Assembly: GCF_964204865.1 (NCBI RefSeq)
Contig: NC_135257.1
Span: forward strand, 3,596,001-3,660,000
Source: Styela clava
Taxonomy: Eukaryota > Chordata > Ascidiacea > Stolidobranchia > Styelidae
Reading direction: 5' to 3'
DNA length: 64,000 bases
Part shown: positions 39,484 to 51,913 of the stretch, piece by piece
How the letters are laid out: each line of letters starts with the position of its first letter
Position numbering within the stretch: position 1 is the stretch's first letter
Translations under genes and position numbers: made by a program
Notes under the pieces: model-generated
What the model was told of the DNA's origin: nothing
Database searches by the model: none
The model's input: the letters and a program-made list of their open reading frames with translations, nothing else

Positions 39484-39860
39484 AATCACCGATAAAACAT
39501 TTTAGAACATATACGCAACTACATGATCATAAATTCCATAATAATAACTTATTTATTCAACAAAATGTTTTTTCGAGAAACATTTTGCAGCTGAAAATCT
39601 TAGTATAAATTAATTAAGATGGGAAAACACCTAAACAAACCTTTCACAGTATTGTATTCAATTTCTACTCATGCTCTTGTGACAAATATTGGTCAGTTTG
39701 GTTAGTAGTTAATTAAATGTTGTACAGATTCTTTGGTTCTACATAAAGTATCACCTACAACTGCAGTGAAGGCGAAGCTATCATTTTCAGAAACATATAT
39801 ATTTGATGCACTTCAGAAAATACATCGGGGAATTTCGATAATTTAGTATTAAAAATAAAT
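39484..39860. promoter_or_regulatory. Shared divergent promoter region (ligase / sulfotransferase)
   Basis: Only 377 bp separate the ligase start (minus) from the sulfotransferase start (plus). The arrangement and much of the sequence, such as CACCGATAAAACATT and CATGATCATAAATT, are kept in unit A (31,400-31,770). A bidirectional promoter is inferred; no specific element is identified. Confidence 0.45.
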
Positions 39861-41022
39861 ATGAAAGTAATTGTTGCAAGCTTCCCAAAAACGGGTACAA
39901 AGTCCATGAACTCACTCACAAACTCTGTTACAAAGTGTGTGATTTTATAGAAAACGGCGTTTATCTCTACGAGGAATAATGCAAGATTTTTAATTATGGT
40001 TGGACGACAGGAATGTTCAGGAAAACGACGAGAGAAAGTGAAGACGTCTGGTATAAGAGTATTTTGCGACAACTGATTGTCGGAGACGAAAATTATTATC
40101 GCTTGATGCATATACTATCACCTTCTCAAAGAAAGCTGTTATACGGCTATACTGGATACGGAACTTGTAAACTTCTTTCAATCAGTACCAAACAGCATAA
40201 ATATTTTTAAAGAAAAGTTTTTTTATAATATTCTCATAACGATAATGGTGTAGTCTGTAGTGTCAAAACTCCAATCAAATATGTTATACATTGTGACTTT
40301 AAACAGATTTCCATTTTCAAATATTCTATACCATACTATATAATAATGTAACCTAGTTAGAAAAACGATGAATAAAATACAGAGCTCATAATGCTTATGT
40401 GCTGCAGGTACGTAAAATAAAATTGCGGTTTCAATCCCTTCAAGATGAAAATATATTTGTCCAGGCATTTAAACTACCAAATCTTCATTGTGCATCTAAA
40501 ATCTAAATGATTACGATCTGTTTTGTTTAAATCAAAGCATTATTTCGCTAATTTTCATTAATAACAAAGCCTTTTCTTATTCAAATTTGATTTGTGTTGA
40601 TATTTGCTTGAATCTGTCTTTAGTATAAAATTAGTCACCAAATACCGCATAAAACTTATTTTTATTATCATATTTATTAGAATAATTTCCGATTACATTT
40701 TCAGAACGCTCACAGAGACAGATTTTTGTTGTTTAACATGAAAGAAGGCTGAGAGCCACTGTGTAAATTTCTTGATGTTCCAGTTCCAGCTGAACCGTTT
40801 CCACACAAAAATGCTGGTGGCAAAATACTTGATGAATTTTTGACAACTCATCCAGCCGTATTGAAAATGAAAAAAGAATTCGTAACATCGTCAGCCCTTT
40901 TGTGCTCAGTGTCGATTCTGATATTGATTTTGGCGTGCAGAAAGAATTTTCGTGGTTTGTTTCAAGATTATTCGGAAGTGGATTGGAAACTATTGGGTGG
41001 TACTATACGGCATATTTAAATA
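39861..41022 (+). pseudogene. Sulfotransferase-like pseudogene (unit B copy)
   Basis: Clear copy of the gene at 31,771. It begins ATGAAAGTAATTGTTGCAAG and keeps the P-loop coding region. Damage includes a TGG to TAA change after GAGGAA in exon 1, a deletion that fuses mid-exon 1 to exon 2 and removes intron 1, a mutated exon 2 donor (CTGGTAAAC to CTTGTAAAC), loss of most of exon 3, and TGG to TGA in exon 4 (AAAGAAGGCTGAGAGCC). The segment encoding the membrane anchor is still recognisable. Confidence 0.9.
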
Positions 41023-41472
41023 ACTTTAGCTGATAGTTGGACGATTTTTAATTTGAAATTTGACTCGGACATTAATGGGTGGGATTTTTTCTGTCTGTCA
41101 GCCTGTTTTAAACTGTTCACTTTGTTATGTATTCGGGAATATATACGATATCAACACATGTATTCGGAAATCAGTGTATGCAGTTTCATTGTCTGATCAA
41201 GAACTAGGCAGCATGGATTCAGAAAATACAACCGCAGTCTAGCAGGCAACCAAACTCAACAAGAAATATCAATTTGAAAGATGTGAAACCCTTGAACAGC
41301 TACAATACACCGTCAACTTACTTTTTTATAGAGTAACCCATCAAATCGGTTGCATATGAATATGTTTTTTTCGGTGTTCTCTCTACCACTGATCGTTCTG
41401 ACTTATTCCCATCGTCGCATTTGCTCATGAGCGTCACCCTTGTGACGTCATTCTTGGTATTTCTGTTGCTGA

Positions 41473-43048
41473 CAAGTATAATATTAAATAACTCAATATC
41501 AAAAGTTTTTCAGTTTTTTTATTTCAGTAAACTAGATAAATTGGTATAGTGGCCTAAATATATGGTCACTTTAATACATTAGAAATGGATATTGAAGTCA
41601 GCCATATTAGTTTGAAATCTTATTATAATAAATACCTTGGTGGCCGTTTTGTAGGTCTGGCTGTTCGCTCGACGATTGAGATATCAGGAGCCTAAAATTA
41701 AAATTTCGAATATATACTCCCAAAAAGTTTCGATCTATAATCGTATTAATTGTTCCAAGGTGTTTCTTAAATAAACCCGTTTCATAGCTTACGAATGGCT
41801 AAAATATAGACAACTAAAGTGCATACAAATTTGTCGAAATGCAGAGCAAAATCATAGATGTCAAACATAAGTTGAAAAATAAAACACAAAACACATCTCT
41901 ATACGACTCTGCCTATTATGTTTTTTTTTCTTGCAATATATATGCGGCAATATTGAACAGAGTACACTGTCGTAATCATAGCCATTGTATATCTATGTAC
42001 GTTGATGCAAACATTGGTCTTGCCCTGAAACACCTGCTAAGCGGCCTAAAATTAAAATCTCTAAAAAAATAATTAATTTTCAAACCGTTGTGTCTGCGGA
42101 ATAGATTTGCTCCAACATGCGTTCACGGAGACTTTCTCGTAAATTCCAACCCTTTTTCTTCTTAACAGAACAGCTTCTATATTCGGTCCTTCTACAATAT
42201 AGATTTGCTGGAATGTGTGCAGTCGACTCACTTGGCATGTGGCCATCTTCACAGATACCTGATAACGTGTTCAAATTATATACTCAGGCAAACTTGAAAT
42301 AACCGATTAATCGAAATCTCTTTAAGTAGCAATCTTTGCATCATATTCTGCGCATCATATACAGTGCAAAAGATGATTCTTACAATTCTCACGTATATCC
42401 ATGTAGAATTTAAGGTTCATAGGAATGGAAAAAACATTATACAAAACATAATACAGACGTCTGCATCAAATGAGTTTATTCCATAGTTTGGGTATATTCA
42501 ATTATAAGCATGTAGCAATATTCACTGCACAAAGTCAAAAACTTAGCTGAAAACATTGGGAACTTCATTTTACCAAAATAAAAGAAGAGTTTTCGGTTAA
42601 AAAGATGTTCGACATCTCTACATACGTCAAAAAAATGAGTCTGATAAGGGTCTGGACTGATTCTCGTATAGTTTTTATATCTACCTTGCGATGAGTTTCT
42701 AAACCGAAAAGTAATTAAAACAAACATTTGCACTTCCATATCTACCTTACAGAGTTTCTCCTATAGTGACTTTGTTATGATAAGGGATTGTTTAGTAAAT
42801 ATAACAAGCTTGTCCTCACCGCCATCATCTAATATTCGTTCGCAATACTCGTTAATTCTGTTCACATTCCAATCTTCGGTAGTTTTGATGAATTTTGTTA
42901 CAATTTGCTGCGTTCCCCTTTTTCCACTTCTAAATTTAAATGTTATTAATTCAAAACATTTTAAGAGAATTGGATATCTTATCAGTAAAAAGAAGATTGG
43001 AAATATGATTACATAACCATCATGATAATATTTTATAGACGTATATCA
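41473..43048. other. Intergenic stretch
   Basis: No gene identified. Small open frames near 41,840, 42,120 and 42,780 have no motif. Confidence 0.3.
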
Positions 43049-44441
43049 TGGGTTGTCAGGGGCGGATTAAGCCCCTTTGGTGCCCTAAGCACTGAAGACT
43101 TTGGTGCCCCCTCATATGTAATTTAATCATAAAAACAATAAACCACATAAGTGTAATATCCATTAAAAATAATCACAACCAACAGTAAATAAAACAACTT
43201 TTACGAACATTTTTAGTTTTTTCACTGTTATATACAGATATATAGCCGATATATATATATGATATATCGGCAAACACGCAATATCGGACCGATATATATC
43301 GGTTGAGCTCTAATCCCGCGGGTGTGTGGCAATAAAGATTCATGCCTCCAGTCTCAACGTGAATCGGAATACCGAAGCATACAAGTCACAACTGTAGTTT
43401 GAAATTAGTCTACCTCAGGGTGCTTCAAGGTTGCTAGGTTGAAGGACCGCAAAAGCTTTTGAAGGACCGCAAGTCGGAGAAAACCCTAAGTGATCGAAAT
43501 ATCGCTAGTGTACTTACTTCAAATTTAATAAAGAATGCGAGTTTACCGTTCTAATCAGACTATTATTATGTTGCATGGGTGGCGTTCTTTTGAAGAAGAT
43601 ATATAAAGCCTTCAGTTATTTTAAAGTTAATTCCCGAGAATTACCGTTGTATTTTGAGCATCTCGCGTTTAATGTCGCTTTAAATTATTTTCTTTCGTGA
43701 CAGATATTACGGTACTTGAAATCAAAACAGACACTGTGTGATGGACAAGGAAATACGTTTCCGCCGTGTTTTCCTTATGTCACATTTCTTGCGACACTCA
43801 TTTTATTATGAATTGGTATATTGAGTAATTTAAAAACTTGCAGCGTGAGCAAGCTTAGTGCCATCGTCAAATACCAACCAAGTCCGTCTAAGTTGGTATT
43901 TCGGGATCTAGCTAAAAAAATGGATTGCGCGGCGTTAATTTGGTTCTGCGTTTCGTCACTACTATCACATGGCCGACGCTTGAAAACAGAGAAGTGTTTT
44001 TAATAAAATAAAGGCACAAAGCGTCAGAAAAAAGGGAAATCGCTAACCACTAGATCGTTGAAATGCGACTGTGGAACCGCCACATAGTGTAAATAGTTCA
44101 TTGATCCAATTGTTGAAACAAAAAGAAATTTTTTTTAAACAAAAATGCAGCAACAAGGAGAATACTAGGAAGGAAAAACAACAACTATTTAAGAAAACGA
44201 TTTATAGACCCATTTCGTGTCCAATAAAAAAGTCCCAGTGTGTGTTTTTAATAAAGAAGGTTATTAATATGATACTTGAAGACGAAAAATGAGCGAACAT
44301 TTTGAAGTTTTAGTCGTCTGGTGAATTCGTAATATTTTAATAAACACCGATAAACTAAATAAAATTTCTGTGGTGCCTTTTGCTTGGTGCCCTAAGCACG
44401 TGCTTATATTGTTTAATGGTTAATCCGGCGCTGTGGGTTGT
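43049..44441. mobile_element. hAT-type non-autonomous element with perfect 8-bp duplication
   Basis: The body (43,057-44,433; 1,377 bp) starts CAGGGGCGGATTAAG and ends CTTAATCC-type GGCGCTG. Near both ends it shares the inverted block GGTGCCCTAAGCAC. The flanks are TGGGTTGT at 43,049-43,056 and again at 44,434-44,441. CAG...CTG ends plus an 8-bp duplication identify hAT. There is no transposase. The exact flanks indicate a fairly recent insertion. Confidence 0.85.
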
Positions 44442-47363
44442 ATTTATATTTGTTATTGTCTTACCGTTCAGATTTGGACGAGCCTCGTAACGTACTGCCC
44501 TTTCGTTTCGATCGCCCTTCAAACTTTTGTTGTTTGCTATATTTCTGTCGAAAATAATACTCTTCGGTATCCATGGTCCCGTTTTTCAAACAAACTTAAC
44601 TTGTTCTTGATCTACAGATATTCTATCTTCTATTAATTTAATGTTTGCAATACCATTAAGCAAATAATACAAATACATAATCATAACACGTCATATAGCT
44701 TAGCCTACCAATACGTCCAACTACATCACTCCAGCACTCTGATAAACTTGTAGTGACAATTAATTATCCCACATATTGAGAAGAAAAGAAATATAGCAAA
44801 TATTCAGACCATAATAAAATGCTTTTGGGTTCCTTTTTGGAAATCAAAAAACATGAATGTCATGGTGGTTCTTTTTTAAATATGCGACATCGGTTCATCC
44901 CCTCACAAAGTTGCTACGTTTATATTAATTATTCTAAGTAAGTAATATATTGCCGACAAAGTTTCGTGAACGTTAGCTGTATTAGCATTACGAGGAACAC
45001 AGGGTCGAATCTCTGCAGTACTTCACGTCATTGCGATGAGATTACGGTATTCCCTGTGTACGGAATTATTCATGCGCAATCTGGAACTTTGAAACAATCA
45101 TATATTTCAATACCCCGCCTGTTGCCAAGAGAAATATCGTTGTATGCTCATATCATATTGCCATTGACACAAATATGAAAAGACTGCGAAAGTGCGTCGT
45201 TATATATATGGCACGATCGTGACAAAAGCATGTCTAAGGCTATGTTTAATTTTTGCCCAGCCCATTTTACACAATACTTTCTTTACAAAATCGTTGATGG
45301 TGCAATACCTCAATAAATGTTAACCCGTTAATCCACATCTATATACAAAAGCGACCAGGAGTTGTCATGTCATATCAAGTTTGTTAATAAATTTCGGTTT
45401 ATTTTTAGTGACGTCTGTTCAGACAATACGCGCTGAACAATGCGATTGTAGCCGTATTACGTACTCGACATGCTTGGTTGGATAATGAACATTTTACTGA
45501 ATGATTTCGCTAAAGTTGCGCAATAGGTTGTCATCGAATAGCGCAACAAATTGAAACGAATACGATTGAGTTTATTTCTGCGCAATACGTAATCATAACG
45601 ATAACGCGCATTGAATTTTGGGCTCGGCATCATCCCATGTAAAATGGCAGCATTCAGATAAAGCCCATTCGCACATTCTGCATATATGTTATCTGAAATT
45701 TTCTGCTTTATATGTTCATTGACCCGAACAAAATTCCAAATTCAGCCACTAATAGTTAGGAAGTCAGTTATTACGCTTCTACGGCCTACATGTATACCAG
45801 TTGCAATTATGATATTCACAAATTCGTGATGCTAACAGGACATTCACAAAAAATTCATATCCAGTAAAAGAACAAGCAAGAATTTGGAAAGGTTATTTTT
45901 CAAAAGTTGATTGGGAAAGTTTTCGTTATAATACATTTCATGAATTTTATGTATTCCTTATATCATACGAACAACCCGGAGGTAAAATGTCAAATCTACT
46001 TTGAAAAATTAAAGATCATAAATTTTAATATAAACAAATACTCGTTTTTAATTGATAGGCGTTTTCGTAAGAGTCTACAGTTTTCAGCGTTGTTCACATC
46101 TACTCAACTTTTTTCTTCTGAATATTGGTATGGTAGTATGTGCTCAAAATGTGATCAAAGCGCATTCTGTTCTATCTGAACGCGATCTATAAGGTTACTA
46201 ATCACACTCACCGTGTTAGATATGTCGAGAATGGTCTCTAAGCAGGATTCCTGACAAGAGAAGCTTTATTTAAGGCAAGCTATATCGTCACTCATAAAAG
46301 AAGCTGCTTTTGTTATTGAATACAAGAGTAGTGCGCAAATTGGTCAAGTCATTGACATGAAGGTATAAACGTTATCAGAGCATCGTGCTTGCTAAAATAT
46401 AGGCGGACAGGCAGCACAAAATAGCATTCCCATTCAATAAATTAAAAAACTAAATTAATAATGTTCTTGGTAAAATATCAGGTTCCGTATGACTCAAAGG
46501 AAATTTAAAACAATGAGAGTAATGTCATTCTAGCAACTTTTTCCTTCTTCAAGTACTGAAACCTTGAAACTAATCGACCTATTTGTTGTGGTAAAAGGCG
46601 ATTTTTACTCAGTAACAACAAGAAATCGGCAAAACTGTCCAAAAAGGATTTCACAACCCACTAATTAGTTATCTATGATCGCAAAATCGAGTCATTTCTC
46701 ATAGCTCTGCAAACTTCCAAATAAACTCTATTTCATTAAGCTGAATTATTGGACCATATGAATTGTTTTGCTAAATCGATGTTAGTCTTGCTGTTGGGGA
46801 GACTTTTTAGTTGTGGAAAAAAAAAATTTTCGCTAGAATACTATCACCACAGATCGTGTTCATCTGTCTTTTTTGTCGGAGAAGGTAGAATTTACGCAAA
46901 CAAAGCAATAATACGCATTTTGGGAAACACGAAAATGACCACGAAAAAGAAAGATAAAACCACGTAAGTAATTTCGTTCATGTTGCCGTCAAATCGAATA
47001 ACTTCGGATGCTTCTCAACCTACACTATTTTCTGATTACGATATATAGGCATATGAAAGAAAACGAGCAATATTTGGCTGTGAAAATGAGGCATCTGGTA
47101 TATTGGAGGTTGGATTATTTCATTGTAAGTTAGGTTCTTTCACGTAGTTATTTGATCTTAGTGTTCATATATTTTAGCACCGCTCTGTTGTTTTATTATT
47201 ACTGCAACTAAACTAAAGCTCCCACACAGACAAAATGGCCAGTATTTCATTCATACTTAACGGAATTACGAAAACACGAATAAAATTGACAAAAAGCATA
47301 TTGGAGAGTTGTTGCAATATCCCGCCTGGTTGTTCTGGCTGCTTAAGAATTTGAGTTGGAATA
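44442..47363. other. Gene-poor AT-rich stretch
   Basis: Nothing identified over 2.9 kb. Open frames at 45,907 and 46,749 carry no motif. Confidence 0.3.
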
Positions 47364-47556
47364 AATGGTTCCATTACATTTGAACCCACGTACATTTGAA
47401 CCCACGACAATTGCACCAGCATACTATTGCACCTATGGAAATTTTTTTTTGTTTTTCGGATATCTAAACCCATACTAAACCTAACCCATTAGTTTTAGCA
47501 CCCGCATAGAGATTATACCCTCAAATGTACGTGGGTTCAAATGTACGGTCACCGGA
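47364..47556. repeat. Short MITE with inverted ends built from ACATTTGAACCCACG
   Basis: The left end has two tandem copies of the motif ACATTTGAACCCACG. The right end has the inverse (CGTGGGTTCAAATGTAC). Between them lies GGTTAGGTTTAGTATGGG read on the minus strand. About 190 bp, no coding capacity. Confidence 0.7.
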
Positions 47557-48054
47557 ATAAATATATGTCAGCGGCTCGAAATGAGCTGTAAATGTTGGAT
47601 TTTTCTACCACGATGTTTATCCCACGTGGACCAGAGCGAAGCAGTCCTTACCTTTGACGTTACCAATTTTGGATGAAATATTAGATCTCATGAGATTCAT
47701 AGAAAATTTAGGAATAAATAAAAGTAATAGCCTTTTGGCAAAAAAAATTAATCTCTAACAATAATAAAGCGGTAGAAATTTTGCGCACAAAGGCCCATCT
47801 GGCAAATTAGTACCAATGTTAGATGTATACAATTAGTTAGAATGCAAAAGGATTTATTCCTAGTAATGAACCGCATAAAATTACATTTCGTGCAACTTTT
47901 GGGCCAACTTGAGAGCTGATGGGAAGATGCCCATTATTAAAGAAGCATTGAAGAAGTTGAAATTGAAGTACTTGAGTTTGATTTTATATTTACAACATCC
48001 TTAATAGTTTTCTTAACCCAATGTCTACTGTTAATTAATACCAGGACAACTTGT

Positions 48055-48440
48055 TTAAGTGTGTTTCAGATCTCCGCTGTAATTTTGCACTTTTGTGAAA
48101 TAATATTTACGGTTGGATCTTCTTATAATGTTAGTTAAAACATTCTTATACTTTCTGTAGTTCCTCCGTTGACTTGGGGTGCGTAGTATGTAATGCTTTT
48201 TATGTAATAATTTCTTGTTCCTTAAGATGCCTTTGGTTATCCATGGCTTTTTTGTAGGTCTAGTCACCTCGCGGATGGGCGCGCAGTCATGGCCGCGTTT
48301 CTATCAAATATTATTTTATTATGCTAATAAAAGCCTCTGATTGAAGTTGGTATTTGATATATCTGTGTTCATGAAATTGCAAAATGCGTTTTCAGCATCA
48401 ATCCTAACATTTTCTTCACTAAAGTCTGACATTTTACATT
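48055..48440 (-). pseudogene. LINE ORF2 fragment (between endonuclease and reverse transcriptase)
   Basis: The minus strand reads KKPWITKGILRNKKLLHKK, then RRNYRKYKNVLTNIIRRSNR and KYYF. This is the linker typical of Jockey/CR1-like LINEs just before the reverse-transcriptase domain (PW.TKGI...Y..YRN.L...IR..K..YY). It is degenerate and truncated. Neighbouring sequence to 48,560 may belong to it. Confidence 0.7.
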
Positions 48441-49161
48441 TCGTGCGAGCTTTATCAATTATATTAGTTACATTAATATTGGGAATGCAATAGCTTTCGT
48501 GTTAGAGGGGATGGAAGAAGTTGAATCCAGTAATACTAATATTACATATAGGCGAATCGGTCAATACGGGGGGCACGTTGAAAGCAAGTTAAGAGTGGGA
48601 TTAGTCTATCAATATGTTATGAAATTGATCTAACATTCAGGTGAATTATGATTAAATCCTGATGAAATATTTTTTATGCTACTAGAATCTAAGCAACTAC
48701 TCATGTCGGGGCAAATGTTCGAAGGAATGAATAGTTAGGGTTTTCCAAATAGTGTCGGCCATGAGAGTTTGTTGTTGATGAAAGATAAATAAACCGGTAT
48801 TATCTATAGATGCCATGGTCTTTCCTTTTATGACGCAATATACATAAACAGTTTTAGGACTGACGTTTTGGTGAGGAAAGATAGTTCGATTGTTTTATGA
48901 CGAGATGAAACTACTCCAATGTTGAAATATTTCTTTGTAACAGGGCATATGGATGGAGCTTAAGTCATTGGATCCCCAGAGGAAGTTTCTGTACTGGATA
49001 GATGAACGTATAAATCAAAGGATTATGGCAGAAATAGCTAATGGTAGACGGTGGCAAAAGTATACAAGTAAAATGAAATTCGGGATTACACAATTTTCAA
49101 TGCATATAAAAATCGCTACGGCATGAAAAATGATATACTGAACACAAGTTGTCATGAATAG

Positions 49162-49783
49162 TTATGATAAAATGTCATAAAATGAAGAATGATAAAAAGA
49201 GTCTGATCTTTTTGATTTTCTGAAGAGCATCTTCGTCTGGATTTCTAAAGTGTCCGTCATTCTATTCTTTTTTATTCTGACCTTTCCATTCGAAGTCCAT
49301 AGATACGCATACCCGCATTTGTTTTTTAAGGCTTTCGCTTGAAAAAATAAATCCTTATTCCTGTTTGTTAGATGTTCAGCAATGAAAACCTTGGCGATGT
49401 TTCTAATATTTGTGGTATTGGGAGAAGTCTTCAAGTGCTTGTGGTTTTCAATGATCTTGTTGCGTATTCTTTGATTTGTGAACCATGCGATAATGCGGGT
49501 GATTTTTGAGATTGCGTGTTGGGAATCTGTGACTATTAGGAATATCACTGGGTTTTATAATATTATTCACTCTTGCAAGTTTAGTTATTTCCAATGCATG
49601 ATTATCAGTGTCTTCATTAACAAGAGGAGGAACTCCGAGAAATTCCAGGTTTTCAAGCCGGAAGCGCCTTTCCTGGTCATCCGCGTGCTCAGATGCATAC
49701 CAGACATCTTTTTCAAGATTTCGAACTCGGTATTTTTTGTTCTGGGTACTCAGTTCGTCGTCCACCAATTTCTGGCAATTTAG
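49162..49783 (-). pseudogene. LINE ORF1-type protein fragment
   Basis: Two overlapping minus-strand frames read RRFRLENLEFLGVPPL, then DIPNSHRFPTR and, after a shift, FFQAKALKNKCGYAYLWTSN and GKVRIKK. This follows the layout of ORF1 RNA-binding proteins of non-LTR elements. It may belong with the ORF2 fragment at 48 kb, although ORF order on the minus strand (ORF1 upstream at higher coordinates) is the only link. At least one frameshift is present. Confidence 0.65.
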
Positions 49784-50562
49784 AAATTGATCAAACTTTT
49801 ATATTGAAAAGTTTGAGACTCCCTGATGAATGCCAGTTCCTTTTTGGTTAAGAGAATGGGTTTGGTTATCCAAGAACTATTTGAGACCTGGACTTAGGGG
49901 TATGTAAACTGACGCGCTGCTGGTTTTAATAGATGTTTTTCAGAATGGTTTTCTATATTTTTGGTCAACATGGGGAATTGGATATTGCTTCTTAATGTCC
50001 TGCCAAAGGGGAAGCAGGTAAAGGCACTGATGCAAGAATGGGTGATAGTCCAGGATCTGGTGGACTTGTCTTGCATGATTTTTCTGATGCAGTTTTGTTT
50101 TCAGAGCTATTCATTTTCTTTCTTCTGTTTGGCATTTGTAGATATTAGATACTTATTAGTAATTTGGGAATATTAGATGTATCTAGAACCTTTATCAAAT
50201 AGCGAGTAATGAAAATTTGAGGATTAGATGTTTGCATGGTATGCTGACTCGGTATTTACATAGTTCTTCTTGTATTTCTGGTATTGCATCTTTGTTTTGC
50301 TCCCAAGCCTTTCGTTCAAATATATTTCGTGTCACATTGTCATTTGTTGTCGGTTATTCTGTGGTTGATATGTATAATTTAATTTTGCATCGCCTTGAAT
50401 AATACTCAAATATATTTACATCTTATCCCTTCATCTAATAATACCTTATTGTGTGCTTCTTCAGTTTTGAATTTTATCGCAACGTTTTGTCAATTGGATA
50501 TGTATATGCATTTATGCACGTTATTGTTTTTGGTTCAATTTGCTCATATACCCCTACAACAG

Positions 50563-50700
50563 GCCTGCCCAATCTTTTTAGTGTCGCGGGCCACTTTCAC
50601 AAGAGGAAATTCATTGCGGACCGCAAAACGTCACTTGCGCGTCGCTGAATCAAATGCCTGGACAGCACAACGCACTTGTGGGTTTCTGACGAACACACGA
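50563..50700 (+). repeat. hAT-type MITE terminus
   Basis: CAGGCCTGCCCAATCTTTTT followed by GCGGGCCAC and later GCGGACCGC is typical of hAT-derived repeats. The other end is not located. The regions 49,784-50,562 and 50,701-51,271 show nothing else. Confidence 0.45.
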
Positions 50701-51271
50701 AAATCTGAACACACTTTTCGCTAACAGACAAAGACGTCAAAATTGAGTGTTATATTTGCGTTATGATTTGTTTTATTTATTTATTTCAGTGGCTATTATA
50801 TTTTGTTTTTAAATCCTAAATGAGCATAATGAATGCCATTATCGCGTGAATTTAAAGAACTTTTTGGTGGGCAGTTTCGTAAAATTTCGAAACATCAATA
50901 CAAGTCCCTGATAAAGTAACATTTCTACGATTTCTGAACAGGTATATTAATTTGAATATGTAGAAATGCCATAAGGCCAATTTTATCAGAATTTTTTAAC
51001 CGATCCGCAGTGACGATATTTAATGAGTTTTATTTAACGCAAAAGCATAATACAACGAATCCTGAAGCCAGTAGCGACGGTATTGTTCACTTCTATCAAT
51101 GGCGACGCGAAGGAATAATCAAAATGAAGCTTATTTGGAAATCTGGGTTGCAAATTCAATCCTATAAATTTCCTCAGGGTCTTGTCGCCTGTGATCATAC
51201 AGCTGCTCTCGAGTTTGTCGATCAGAATGCGCAGTTCTGCGAAAAATGGAAAAAACTTAAACATCGATCAA

Positions 51272-51400
51272 TCAATCAATCAATTTTATTCGGTCACTCT
51301 GATACAAACAAAACACAAAACAACAACAAAGGGACAAACAAAATACAGAGGACCTGGAGGACGGGCATAACTTAATAAAAAAGTTAAATACGAAAAACAG
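51272..51400 (-). repeat. Retroposon 3' tail with (ATTG)n
   Basis: On the minus strand AGAGTGACCGAATAAAATTG leads into four ATTG units, preceded by a T/G-rich tract (TTTGTCCCTTTGTTGTTG). It has the same AATAAA-plus-microsatellite design as 780-893 and 62,840. Confidence 0.45.
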
Positions 51401-51671
51401 AATAAAACAAAAACACGATGTAACATCGGGCAACAACTTATAAATTCAAATGTGAGACGTGTATGTGCTTTTCCTATACAGATATATGGATTAAAACACT
51501 CGCTGACGGAAAATGGTGATGTTGTGGGCCTACTTCAATTATATTGCAAAAATAACACAGTGACAAATTTTTTTTTACTAAAATAGATTGGATGTTCCAT
51601 AGCAGTCTATGCACAAATCATGGATTAGGGTATTGGGTTCTTTTGTCGTTTTCGGTTGGTTCACTTTAAAA

Positions 51672-51913
51672 TCATTGTATCCGTTCCAATGCTTCCAACA
51701 TTAATATCGAATTTCCACGCACGACCACCATTCAGCCATTCCAACAGGTGCAGTGATCCCATCTTTTCTACGCTCTGTTCCATCATACACGACTAGATTC
51801 ATAAAAAGATCGAAACCTCGCAATATACCCGTAACAAATCGTCCACCATTCAACTTTAAATCCAATCTTTTATCCATAAACTTCTTTAATTCTAGTGGAT
51901 GGGCTTTGCTCAT
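51672..51913 (-). pseudogene. SNRPG: Intronless SNRPG (Sm protein G) copy with 8-bp frameshift
   Basis: Minus strand from ATG at 51,913: [20 protein letters not shown], then [20 protein letters not shown], is an almost perfect Sm-G start. After PVGM the frame breaks: an extra 8 bp (GCTGAATG, near 51,730-51,739) interrupts GGAATG-GTGGTC. In the next frame the standard ending [18 protein letters not shown] runs to a TGA at 51,672. SmG is a core ring subunit of spliceosomal snRNPs, and its genes normally contain introns. The lack of introns and a run of nine A about 90 nt past the stop suggest a processed pseudogene, young because the rest is intact. An assembly error is the alternative. Confidence 0.85.

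Larger units (their letters stand above)
36465..41472. repeat. Segmental duplication, unit B
   Basis: Second copy of the unit at 27,510-34,118. It keeps the full ligase, but its sulfotransferase is a pseudogene. The match ends near 41,472 (TTGGTATTTCTG) against about 34,118 (TTTGTATTTCTG). Ligase exon 6 (35,688-35,954) lies outside the detectable duplicated part. Confidence 0.8.
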
